Positions 21,217-31,211 of a stretch of 64,000 bases of DNA are shown here, in pieces (the stretch's first letter is position 1; each line of letters begins with the position of its first letter). Source of the stretch: Craspedostauros australis (taxonomy: Eukaryota; Bacillariophyta; Bacillariophyceae; Mastogloiales; Achnanthaceae); contig JAMXDE010000018.1 in NCBI GenBank assembly GCA_026770025.1, positions 372,001 to 436,000 of the forward strand, read 5' to 3'. The notes beneath the pieces were generated by a model. The model saw only the letters and a list, made by a program, of their open reading frames with translations. It ran no database searches and was not told the origin of the DNA. Made by a program: the position numbers and the translations under genes.

Positions 21217-24200
21217 TTACCATCCCAGTAGTCGCAATCGCAGGGATTCGAATAGTGGGCGTGCCAAGGGCTTGGTGAATATGTCAGCCATCTGGTCCAA
21301 CGTGTCGACCTTTTCGATGGTGATGAGCCCTTTACTGACAGCTTCACGGAAGTGATGGTATTTGACATTGATGTGCTTGGTACGAGGACGCATTCTGGGT
21401 GCGTTGGCGAGTTCGAGGGCACCGGAGTTGTCCTCAAATGCTGTGCAGTGAACTGTTGGTGGCGAAGTGTCGAATGACGATATGTGTTGCTTCATTTCGT
21501 TGATGAGGTGTATCATGGGTATAACCTCTCGTAAAGCTTGGCTGAGAGCTACATACTCGGCTTCGGTGGTGCTGAGCGTAACTTCTGTTTGCAGTTTGGA
21601 GTTCCATATGATGGGGAATCCTGCGTACAGGACGACGTATCCAGTGCGACTTTTTGCCGTGTTGGGGTCGTTGTTGGCTTGTGAGAAGCCTCCTGCGAAG
21701 TCTGCATCAGCATAGCAGTGAATGGAGTCGTTGGTAGGTGAGATGCGGAGTCCCTTATCCCGTGTGTGAGCGAGGTATCGTACAATCCGTTCGATGGCAT
21801 CTTCGTGTGACTTCATCGGATGAGCCATGAAGCGTGCGCATTGATGGACTGCGAAGCAGATGTCAGGTCTCGTCGATCGTGTGAGGAAGTTGAGCATCCC
21901 CACAACCGATCGATAATCGAATCGTCGAGTGGCAGCGGGGCCACCGGTGTCTTTGTGTAGGAGCGGTTTGACGGCTGGCGTCGAATAGGTTCGTCCTGGT
22001 GCATTAGGATCGATCTTGATTGCTCGTATGATTCGGTCTATGAGTTGCGGTTGTGTGAGTATGATGGTGTCATTGGTGCGTTGAGTGTGAACGCCCAGAT
22101 ATTCACTCATGTTGCCTTCGTCGGTTAGCGTAAACCGTGCCTTGAGGCGCTCGATGATGTCATCAATCTCGTGCTTGTGTGGGCCAATGATGATGGCGTC
22201 GTCAACGTACAGCAGAATGGATGTGTTGCCTTTGTAGAGAAGGCATTCGTCGACTTGGCTTTGTCGGAATCCATGCTGCATCAGGCCGTCAACTACATGC
22301 CGGTGCCATACCAAAGCTGCTTGCTTGGTGCCGTACAGATTCTTCTTGAGCTTGAGAACGTGAGACCTGCTGTCTCCGTCCACGTTGCACCCCTGAGGTA
22401 CTTGCATGAAGATGTCGCATTCCACATCCGCTTGCGGGAACGCCAGAACGAAGTCGATTTGGCGAGTGTGCCAGCGCCGTTGGACGGCCATGGTGAGGAA
22501 TGTCCGAATGGTGGACCATTGCACGACTGGAGCAAATGTTTCCCAGTAGTTGACACCATATTGTTGCTCTCCTCCATGCACGCATAGCCGTGCTTTCCAC
22601 TTGTAGATTTCGCCGGTTGCGAGTCTGCGTTTGCGCTTGAATGACCAGACGGCTTTCAGGATCTTGTGCCCTTTTGGCACTTGATTGCGTTGCACGACCT
22701 CCCAATGTTGTCTGGACTGGTGGTCTTCGATCTCCTTGTGCATTGCCTCGATGAACTTGTCGCGGTCGTTCTGCTTCTGCATTTGCCCCCAGTACATGGT
22801 GTCATCGTCTGCGAGTGTTGCCGCGAATGACATGGGGTGCAGGTCGCCGGAGTTCATGTTGAGGATGTCAGATGCATGGAAGGATCGAGCTGTGTGCGTG
22901 TGGTATGATTGGAGTTGGAGTGTAAGCTGGTTGGTCTCTGCACGTTCTGTTGCGGATGGAGCGGATCGTGATGCGTTCTGCGTGGCGATGGCGTGTGTAG
23001 GTGTAGCTCCCTCTGAAGGTGAGCTTGCTGGCTGTCTCGGAAGACTTTGCCTCGGAAGGCTGGACCTTGGAAGGTTGTGCCCCGGAAGGCTGTGCCCCGG
23101 AAGGCTGGGCCTCGGAAGGCTGTGCCCCGGAAGGCTGGGCCTCGGAAGGCTGTGCCCCTTGTGCTGCATGTCAAGCTGGAATGGCTTGGCGTCAGGTGCA
23201 GCGTGTGTGGTCCCCGGAGGACGTGTGCTTGCGGAAAGCTGGTGCTGAACAGCATGTGTGATGCGTTCGGAGCGCATCTGCTGCGAGGGCTTGGCTGGTT
23301 CGTCGATGTGCGTGAGACGCTGCCACTGTGATGCGCCAGGACGCATTAGCGGGTTGGTCTTGACTGTTTGGAACCTGTCGTCGAAGTTCAGATGGAACTG
23401 TGGCGATATGTACCCTGTGTCGATCTTGAGAACGATAGGCACGCTGCTCGCATGTTCAGCTGACATGCCAAGGAAGATGGCAATGTTGGCGCGGCTGCTC
23501 CACTTGGGAACCTGAGATCCCTGTTGGAGTGCGGCCATGAGGATGTATACAGGGCATCCAAATGTGTGAAAGTGTTGCATTGAGGGTCGGACCTCGATCT
23601 GCGCGAATTGCTGGAGTGGCGATATACCTCCCTCTCGAGCAGCGTTCCTTCGGATCTCGGAGGCGTAGCGCAGAGCATACGGCCACAGAGACGGATGAAT
23701 GGCATCATGCCAATGGTGCTGTGCATGCAGGAGCATCGAGCGAGCGGACTCTTGGAGGTCGCGGATGCGTCGCTCGGCGACGCCATTCTGATGATGAGCA
23801 TTGACTCCACAGAATGTGATGGTTTGGTTGGCTGATGCGACAGCTGTGCGGAACAGCTGCTCAGCGAATCTGCCGTTGTCGGCGTGGTAGTGGTGTATGC
23901 GGATACCGAAGGAGTGAGCATAGCGCTCAAAAGCCTGCTTGGCTTGCAGTGTGTCGGCACCAGACTGGGTGAGCTGCAAGTGAACGTAGTCAATACCGGA
24001 GTATTGATCAACGAACACTGTCGCGCATGTGTATCGCGACCAGGTGTGCGTGCCCTTTTGCTGCGGAAGCACCCCAGGTTGGCGAGAGACGATCTGATCG
24101 ACTGACACGATGTGCCCTGGGAATCGCGCTCGCTTGACGACGCGTGTGATGCGATTTGGCTTGCGCCGGCGGACGGCTTTGCCATAGATGCACCCAGAGC

Positions 24201-24981
24201 AGAGAGGGAACTCGGCCTTGGCCAAGTGCCGTGGTATGATTCCGTGTGATGCCATGTTGCGCAAGACACGGAAGGGAAGGTGCCCCAAGCGATGGTGCCA
24301 CCGGAGTAGCTGTCCCTGTGCATCGGATGCACCAACAGGATGTGTTGCCGACTGATCGCGGACCAGTGTGTTGTTGTCTTGGAGAGGATCGGGCCTCAAC
24401 TCGGCGAGCTTGGGGTCTTCATGAACCTCTATCATGTCGTCGGGGACATCGGTGATGTTGAGAAGTTCAGAATCGCTTGAAGGACTGGAGGTAGCGAGGA
24501 ATGCTGGCGCATGTCGCTTGGTGTGGATGACGGACATCAGAGGCAGGTTGGTGCCAGGATGATGGTAGACGGTTACCTTGTGACGCGAAGAGCGCAGGAC
24601 TGTGTGGTTGCCGTAGGTTGTGCAGGTACGCAAGTGCCTGCCGTGATGATCGCGGGGACCTTGGTCTGACCATTGTTGTGGACAGAACAGTCGAATACGA
24701 AGCCGTGGCGCGTAGTAAGCGTTGGCTATCTTTATCCGCAGTGGCTGGCCGTCATCATCGAGTATTGTCCAGGTTAGTGTGCCCTTGGATTGGATGGGGA
24801 TGGACCCTCCAACTCCTTGTATGGCCATGCCGCGGACTGGCTGAAGATCGTTACTGAAGTCACCACGTTGTCCAGAGACTGTGGCCGACGTGCAGGTGTC
24901 AATTCCGATTGGCACATCACCCATCTGATGCAATGTCGTCTGCATCGCGGAGATGCCTTGCAGTGCTGTGACTGATAGCAT
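21217..24981 (-). CDS. Copia 1 pol polyprotein region
   Basis: A long open frame of about 1,250 codons. In order: a protease-like start (GIDTCTSATVSG), a pre-integrase zinc region (WHHRLGHLPFRVLRN), and an integrase core with YHADNGRF and NGVAERRI. A Pro/Ser/Leu-rich repeated linker follows, then the reverse transcriptase (KARLCVHGGEQQYGVNYWET, later YVDDAIIIG) and RNase H (TEAEYVALSQALRE). The order is that of Ty1/copia, and the RT resembles diatom CoDi elements. As a fossil element no repair analysis is attempted. Confidence 0.9.
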   Translation of the reverse strand: MLSVTALQGISAMQTTLHQMGDVPIGIDTCTSATVSGQRGDFSNDLQPVRGMAIQGVGGSIPIQSKGTLTWTILDDDGQPLRIKIANAYYAPRLRIRLFCPQQWSDQGPRDHHGRHLRTCTTYGNHTVLRSSRHKVTVYHHPGTNLPLMSVIHTKRHAPAFLATSSPSSDSELLNITDVPDDMIEVHEDPKLAELRPDPLQDNNTLVRDQSATHPVGASDAQGQLLRWHHRLGHLPFRVLRNMASHGIIPRHLAKAEFPLCSGCIYGKAVRRRKPNRITRVVKRARFPGHIVSVDQIVSRQPGVLPQQKGTHTWSRYTCATVFVDQYSGIDYVHLQLTQSGADTLQAKQAFERYAHSFGIRIHHYHADNGRFAEQLFRTAVASANQTITFCGVNAHHQNGVAERRIRDLQESARSMLLHAQHHWHDAIHPSLWPYALRYASEIRRNAAREGGISPLQQFAQIEVRPSMQHFHTFGCPVYILMAALQQGSQVPKWSSRANIAIFLGMSAEHASSVPIVLKIDTGYISPQFHLNFDDRFQTVKTNPLMRPGASQWQRLTHIDEPAKPSQQMRSERITHAVQHQLSASTRPPGTTHAAPDAKPFQLDMQHKGHSLPRPSLPGHSLPRPSLPGHSLPGHNLPRSSLPRQSLPRQPASSPSEGATPTHAIATQNASRSAPSATERAETNQLTLQLQSYHTHTARSFHASDILNMNSGDLHPMSFAATLADDDTMYWGQMQKQNDRDKFIEAMHKEIEDHQSRQHWEVVQRNQVPKGHKILKAVWSFKRKRRLATGEIYKWKARLCVHGGEQQYGVNYWETFAPVVQWSTIRTFLTMAVQRRWHTRQIDFVLAFPQADVECDIFMQVPQGCNVDGDSRSHVLKLKKNLYGTKQAALVWHRHVVDGLMQHGFRQSQVDECLLYKGNTSILLYVDDAIIIGPHKHEIDDIIERLKARFTLTDEGNMSEYLGVHTQRTNDTIILTQPQLIDRIIRAIKIDPNAPGRTYSTPAVKPLLHKDTGGPAATRRFDYRSVVGMLNFLTRSTRPDICFAVHQCARFMAHPMKSHEDAIERIVRYLAHTRDKGLRISPTNDSIHCYADADFAGGFSQANNDPNTAKSRTGYVVLYAGFPIIWNSKLQTEVTLSTTEAEYVALSQALREVIPMIHLINEMKQHISSFDTSPPTVHCTAFEDNSGALELANAPRMRPRTKHINVKYHHFREAVSKGLITIEKVDTLDQMADIFTKPLARPLFESLRLRLLGW
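23036..23156. repeat. 15/30-bp minisatellite inside Copia 1 pol
   Basis: Tandem copies of ggaaggctgkgcc(cc/tc) on the + strand encode repeated LPRPSLPGHS units on the minus strand, between integrase and reverse transcriptase. The period is a multiple of three, so the frame is kept. Confidence 0.85.
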
Positions 24982-25419
24982 TGATTGGATGGGCGTGCCT
25001 TCATGTCAGTTCTCGCTTATGTTTCCATCGCTGGGAGTGGAATGCTGGCTACTGTCGTAGTGGCCATCGCTGTCGTCGAAGTGGACGTGAGGAGCTGACT
25101 TGGCGTGGACCTTGACGGATTTGGACGAGGACGATTTCTTGTCGTGCTGGCGCTTCTTCCCAGAGGAGTCAGCGTTCTTGCCGGATCGGGCGCGACAGTC
25201 GGATGTCTTGTGCTTGCCCCATGCCTTGTGGTTGTCACACCAGTGGAAGGTTGTTCCTTGGTGGACGAAGTGCTTGGGATCATTGCCCTTTGGCGGATCG
25301 CGATTGGCGAGAGGGTGGTTGCCGCGCTTGTGGCGAGCCGTCCCTTTGTTGTCTTTCTTGTTGTTTGCTCGCTTGCCGGATGACTTGTTGAGCGAGGCTT
25401 TGAGCTGCTTCGTCTCGGC

Positions 25420-26451
25420 TCAGAGGGCGAGGAGCTGCTTGTCGCGGGAAAGGCGGTTCCATGTGCCGGCATTGACCAAGCTCTGGTACTTGGTTTCAGC
25501 AGTGTTCATGAGACTGACGTAGTCCGGAGTGCCGGAGTCGCTGCATCGCTGGATGCGGTTGACGAACTCCTCATTGTCTGCTGTGTTGTATGCAGTGATG
25601 AGTGCGAAGGTCACTTTGCTGCCAACTGCTTCGCCTTTGGACTGTAGAGTGAAGACTTGATTGCGAACGTGGTCGTTCAGCTTCTTGATGTCGTTGTCGA
25701 AGTCTTTGAGCTTCAACCGATGTAGATTCATGCGGATGCTCGTGCTGAGATCATCTGTGTCGATGCTGACATGAGAGAGGACGACGCGTAGGAGCGTTGG
25801 TCCATCCATGAGTCCGTTGATCTCGTATGTGCTGCGCTGCGGCAGGATACGGTTGACGAGGTTGGGGCTCAGCGAGTTGAGGATGGCGACACCTATGAGG
25901 TGCGCAGCTTGCTTCTCGACGCTGTCATTGATGTGACGCAATGTGGCACTGGTGCGCACATGGTCGATGGTGGTGAGTGGATAGTTGTCGAGGATGTTGT
26001 ACATGCCTGTTGTTGTGGCGACTTGGAAAATGTCAATGCATTGCATCATCATCGCGCGAGTGCGGATGTTGGCGAGGAAGACATTGATGTTCTCTGGAGC
26101 GCCTTCAAACTTGTCGTCGCTGAGCTTCTCTTGTGCTGTCTTGATGAGAGCAGCGCCTGTCTTTGTTGTTGGATCGATGAGAGATCCATATGGAGTTACA
26201 GCGAACTGTGCTGGTTGCTGGTTGGCTGGCGGATTCGGATTGGCTTGGACAACTGGCTGTGCAGCCGCTGCTGCTTGGACTTGTGCTGCCACTTGTTGCT
26301 GGATGATTTGGACGAGCTGTGCCATGTTCAGAGCGATGGGCTGTCCTCCTGCTTGTGGTGGTTGCTGTGCTGCCTGTGGTTGTGCAGCTGCTTGTCCTGC
26401 AGGTGCGGTTGCGGCTGTGGCGTCGTTGGGTTGGTTGCCTTGATCCGCCAT
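25420..26451 (-). CDS. Copia 1 gag-like region
   Basis: Begins MADQGNQPNDATAATA after the upstream LTR, with an Ala/Gln/Pro-rich N-terminal part. A helical region follows (DPTTKTGAALIKTAQEKLSD, later ENINVFLANIRTRAMMM) whose position and composition fit a copia-type gag. The region between this frame and pol (about 25017-25419) has Lys/Ser/His-rich, nucleocapsid-like composition in another frame. Confidence 0.7.
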   Translation of the reverse strand: MADQGNQPNDATAATAPAGQAAAQPQAAQQPPQAGGQPIALNMAQLVQIIQQQVAAQVQAAAAAQPVVQANPNPPANQQPAQFAVTPYGSLIDPTTKTGAALIKTAQEKLSDDKFEGAPENINVFLANIRTRAMMMQCIDIFQVATTTGMYNILDNYPLTTIDHVRTSATLRHINDSVEKQAAHLIGVAILNSLSPNLVNRILPQRSTYEINGLMDGPTLLRVVLSHVSIDTDDLSTSIRMNLHRLKLKDFDNDIKKLNDHVRNQVFTLQSKGEAVGSKVTFALITAYNTADNEEFVNRIQRCSDSGTPDYVSLMNTAETKYQSLVNAGTWNRLSRDKQLLAL

Positions 26452-26546
26452 GGTCGCTCTTCGAGTTTCGTTGTTGTTGTTGGTTTTGGTGCGTGCGACC
26501 AAACCAGACGATCAGAGCGCGTGTTTCACGTTGCGCAGAGGAAGCG

Positions 26547-26747
26547 TGTGCAGGTTTTTCACGTGACCGGAGGTGTTGGGGGGGGGGGGGGGGGGGGTGA
26601 AACCTGTCTGTTCTGAAAAATTATGACTGTGCGGAGCGGTCATTTGCTCAACGTGGATCCTACGCGTGGTTTGTGCGGTATCGTCTGTCCATCGACACTC
26701 ATTGTTCGGATTCGGCCAGATTCGGGAATTGGCACTAAATCTGCACA
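26547..26747 (-). repeat. 5' LTR of Copia 1 (201 bp)
   Basis: Identical to 20986-21183 except that the G run is 20 rather than 17 bases. Followed on the right by tagcg, the target duplication. Confidence 0.92.
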
Positions 26748-26752
26748 TAGCG

Positions 26753-29700
26753 ACGAACGTAGTCGTGAAAGGCGCGGTAAACGCCTGAATAACGACAATA
26801 AACGCCAAAAATTCAGTCACGGCAAATCCATTCCCAAATGTGGGAGATGCGGCAGAATCGGACACGAAACCAGTGAGTGCTGGAATGATCCGAAGAACGC
26901 AAGCCTCCGCCCAAGCGGTTGGCGCGTCCTGTCCGAAGACAAAAAGGCTTCCAATAAGAGTGATGAGAACCTCAATGTGGTCTTGACCCAAGAGGTCTTT
27001 CATCAACTCGTCCGATCCTTACCAAGCAAGAGGAATCTGAAGAAGAAGCGTCGCATTGCCGATGTAGTTGATGAAAATGCCAACTACCTGCGTCAATTGA
27101 ACCAGGACAATAATGATAACCGCTCTAGTAGCAGCGCATCTACAGAATACTCAACGCCTACACACAAATGTGCAGCAATTTGCTATAGTCTGGCTAGTCG
27201 AAAGGCCAAGCGCAGTAAGCATAACCATATGTCCACCGAAATTATTGGTGAAACGGTTGATAGCAAAGGCGAATTGGTACGAATGCGTGTCCTGCTAGAC
27301 TCTGGCACATCAAGCTGCCTGATACTGAGAAAGTATGCTCCTCGCACACTGAGACACAAAAGTGGACTCATGAAGTGGAAAACAATGGGCGGCAACTTCT
27401 ATACGTCCAGCCTGGCCACGATTAACCTAGTGCTGCCCGAATTCCACCTACATAAGTCAATCCGTTGGACCATGCACGTTGATGAAACAACGCAAGTTGA
27501 GAATGCCCAATACGATATGATCGTGGGTACAGACTTGATGCATGAGCTCGGAATAGACTTGTCATTCTCAGATAACACAATGACATGGGATAATAGCACG
27601 ATCCCAATGAAGAATCGTGGAGTGCTGACAAACAAGGAAGCACTCAACATCGCATACCAGATAGCGATGCAGTCTACCCTGCTCAACAAAGCAGAAGATA
27701 GGCAGAAGCGAATCATGGATGCTGACTACAGCGAGATAGAGCTGGATAAATACGTGTCCAAGCTGAGCCATCTCAGCGAAGCGCAACAACAAAAGCTGCT
27801 TGCAACACTCCAACATACACCAAAGACCTTCAAAGGAGGCCTGGGTACGTTGAAGATCAGTCCAGTACATCTGGAGCTCAAATCAAATGCAAAGCCATTC
27901 CATGGCAAAGCCTTTCCAGTGCCCAAAGCCTATGAGCGGGTAACAAAGAAGGAGAGCAAACAATTTGAGACGATCGGAGTGTGGGAGAAGTTCTCCAATA
28001 GTGACTGGGCTGCACCCAGCTTCATCCAGCCAAAGAAGACAGGAGATGTCCGAGTACTAACTGATTTTCGGGAGCTCAATAAGCACCTGAAACAGCGACC
28101 GTATCCGTTGCCAAAAATACAGGACATGCTCCAGAAGCTGGAACAGTTCAAGTACGCAACAGCATTCGACCTGTCAATGGGGTACTACCACATTCCATTA
28201 GATACCCCCAGCCAGAACTTGTGCACTACGGTATTACCGTGGGGAAAGTACAGATATAAAAAGCTGCCAATGGGTATATCCACAGCCCCTGACATATTCC
28301 AGCGCATCATGAATGAGCTGCTTGGAGACCTAGAATTCGTACTGGTCTACCTCGATGACATACTCGTCCTGTCGGATACAAATGACAGTGACGACGATCA
28401 TCTGACAAAATGTCATGCTGTACTCGCGCGTCTCCAAGATGCTGGGTTCGTTGTGAACCTGCGCAAGTCATTCTTCATGATGAAGGAGCTGGACTACTTA
28501 GGTTACAAACTGACGCAACGCGGCCTCGAGCCTCAGCCAAAGAAAGTGGAAGCGATACAGCGAGTGCTGCCGCCGTCGACAAAACGACAGCTGAGACGTT
28601 TCTTAGGCATGGTCAACTACTACCGCGATATGTGGAAGCGCAGGAGCCATGTGTTGGCCCCGCTTACCTCCCTCGCCGCCAAGAACATGAAATGGCACTG
28701 GGGCAAGCCCCAACAGAAAGCCTTCGATGAAGCCAAACAAATGGTAATGCGAGAGGCAGCGCTTGCATACCCAGATTTTAATAAAGAGTTCCATGTGCAC
28801 GCCGATGCGAGCGACTACCAACTTGGTGGCGTGATAGCACAGGAAGGAAGGCCACTGGCATTCTATACTCGTAAACTTAATGCCGCTCAAACGCGGTATA
28901 CCACAGGAGAGAAGGAGCTTCTCAGCATAGTCGAAACGCTGAAAGCATTCAACAATATTCTCCTTGGTCAGCAAATAACAATACACACAGATCATCTCAA
29001 TCTGTTGTACAAACCGCTATCCTCGAACAGACTCCAGAGGTGGCGAATCCTGCTGGAAGAATATGGACCAAACGTAGTCCACGTGAAGGGAGAAAATAAC
29101 GTAGTAGCCGATGCACTATCAAGACTCCCAATGGAACATCGTGACGACGATGTATTCAACACAAACGAAGACGAGAGTGTCCCACTTTCGTACATGTCAA
29201 CACGGGAAACCGAAAATGAAGAATTCCCGATGAAACCAGCACTGGTCGAGAAGTACCAGAAAAAGGACAAATCGTTGCAACGAACAATAAAAAATAGTCC
29301 GGATGAAAAATACCAGACCAAAGAGGTCGAAGGAGTCCAACTTGTACATTACAAGGACAAAATATTCGTACCAACAGAATTGCGCGCAAAAATAGCCGAT
29401 TGGTACCACCATTACTTGGTACACCCCGGGCAAACCCGGATGGAGGCAACCATTAGACAACTGTTCTACTGGCCAGGATTGAAAGCAGACATCGCTGACC
29501 GCTGCAAATCCTGTAAGCAATGCCAACTCTCTAAAAAGAACCGAAAGAAGTATGGTCACTTACCAGCAAAACAAGCTGAAGTCACCCCATGGGAAAGAGT
29601 CAACGTCGACCTCATTGGGCCATACACGATCATCACTCCATCCAAGAAGAAACACGAGATGAGAGCAATGACCATGATCGATCCAGCAACTGGATGGTTC

Positions 29701-30366
29701 GAAATAGCCGCAATTGGCCAACCAAACAGTGATGAAACCCAGAAGGCCTTTGATAGCCACTGGCTCGCACAATATCCACGACCCAGCCAATGCGGGTTCG
29801 ATAATGGAAGCGAGTTCAAACTCCTGTTTTCTACGATGTGCGATAACTTTGGAATAAAGAAGAAAACCACAAGTAGCTACAACCCACAAGGGAATGCCAT
29901 CGTAGAGCGAATCCATCAAGTATTGGGCGATGCGTTCCGCACGTTCAAACTAGATGCGATGGAACATGAGGGTCCAGACCCTTGGGAGCCCTTCCTGACG
30001 GCAGTTGCCTATGCAGTAAGGACCACGTACCACACCACACTCCAAGCAACCCCTGGACAATTGGTGTTTGGACGAGACATGCTCCTACCAGTCCGATTCA
30101 AAGTAGATTGGGCTCATATCGCAAAACGCAAACAGGATGCTATCAATCGATCCAACCAAAGAGAAAACTCTCAAAGGATTGCACATCAATACAAAATTGG
30201 GGACAAAGTCCTAGTGACCAAGCCAGGCATCCTTCCAAAGATGGCACAGCCACGGGAAGGACCATACACCGTCAAGGACGTATTTACGAATGGCACACTC
30301 CTAGTACAGAAAGGGATAGTAACTGAACGCATCAACCTGCGTCGGATCATCCCATTCTTCGAGTAG
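26753..30366 (+). CDS. Gypsy gag-end/pol region, part right of the Copia insertion
   Basis: Contains a CCHC knuckle (CGRCGRIGHETSEC), a protease motif (VLLDSGTSSCLIL) and reverse transcriptase (RVLTDFRELNKHLKQRPYPL, later LVYLDDILVL). RNase H follows (HVHADASDYQLGGVIAQ), then an HHCC zinc region and an integrase core (VNVDLIGPY, QCGFDNGSEF, NPQGNAIVERIHQ). This is the domain order of Ty3/gypsy. The region reads open to a stop 18 bp before the 3' LTR. Confidence 0.92.
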
Positions 30367-30779
30367 TGACCATCGGGAAGCGAGTGCCCTAGACGGCTGG
30401 CTAGATAGACTATTGGTGACACAAGACCTAGACTTGTGCACAATAGATACTAGTCAACAATAAGTCACCCAAGCAATCACGTTGTTAGTCTCACCTACGA
30501 GTCGTGTTAACAATCCATCCAGTCGGATCAGTCAAGATTCGAACTGAAGTCGGATTAGTCAAGACTCGAACTGAAGTCGTATTAGTCAAGACTCAAACTG
30601 AAGTCAGACGAGTCAAGATTCAATCGTAAAGAAATATTTGCATATCCATGAGGACAGATTCTGTCTGGGGAGACCAAAAATGGCCATTTTGGGCTCAGGA
30701 GACAAAGTTACCCGGAGGTTCGCCAAAATCCGGTCTGAGGAGACAATTTTCAGTTCCACGTGATAAATCTCCACGATAG

Positions 30780-30915
30780 GACCCGGTTGTGTGACGGGAC
30801 CTGCAGTCGGTCCTGGAGGGGTGGCAACTTACGGGGATTTCAACCAAACCACCCACATATTCATAAACTAGAGGAAAATATAAGAATCTCAGTGGACGCC
30901 GATTTTGTTTTAATG
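30780..30915. repeat. Left terminal inverted repeat of transposon Y
   Basis: About 135 bp, matching the reverse complement of 35199-35333 with about four mismatches before similarity is lost near 30915. Confidence 0.88.
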
Positions 30916-31211
30916 GTTTATTTTAAGTTTTATGGACCCATCGATTTCGCGCTCATCTAGACACGACTAGCGCACTACGGCCAGATTCGGTGTCTTGGTA
31001 CCTTGATTCGTATCGCCAAAAGAAGAATTATCGATGTCAATTGCAGTGCTAATTTATTTTCTTAGTCCCTCCAATCCGTGATACATGTGAAACCGTTGAA
31101 TTGGCGTTACGCTGTGAACACGTGCACCAATCAAGGACGATCCAGCAGTGAAGCAGTTGCACAGACTCGTACGACATCGATAAGACTCATAATCTGCATC
31201 TTTACCCCTTT

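Larger units (their letters stand above)
20986..26747 (-). mobile_element. Copia LTR retrotransposon 1 (CoDi-like), inserted in the gypsy coding region
   Basis: A 5.76-kb element on the minus strand, bounded by two LTRs of about 200 bp and by the 5-bp target duplication tagcg (20981-20985 and 26748-26752). The gag and pol regions are separate long frames. The order integrase, then reverse transcriptase (box LLYVDDAIIIG), then RNase H identifies Ty1/copia. The LTRs are identical except for the length of an internal G run, so the insertion is very recent, and it must postdate the gypsy element. It looks largely whole. Confidence 0.93.

Noticed and set aside
22171-23331. Plus-strand frames of up to 187 codons across Copia 1
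   Set aside because: Antisense shadows of the Copia 1 pol region and its minisatellite.
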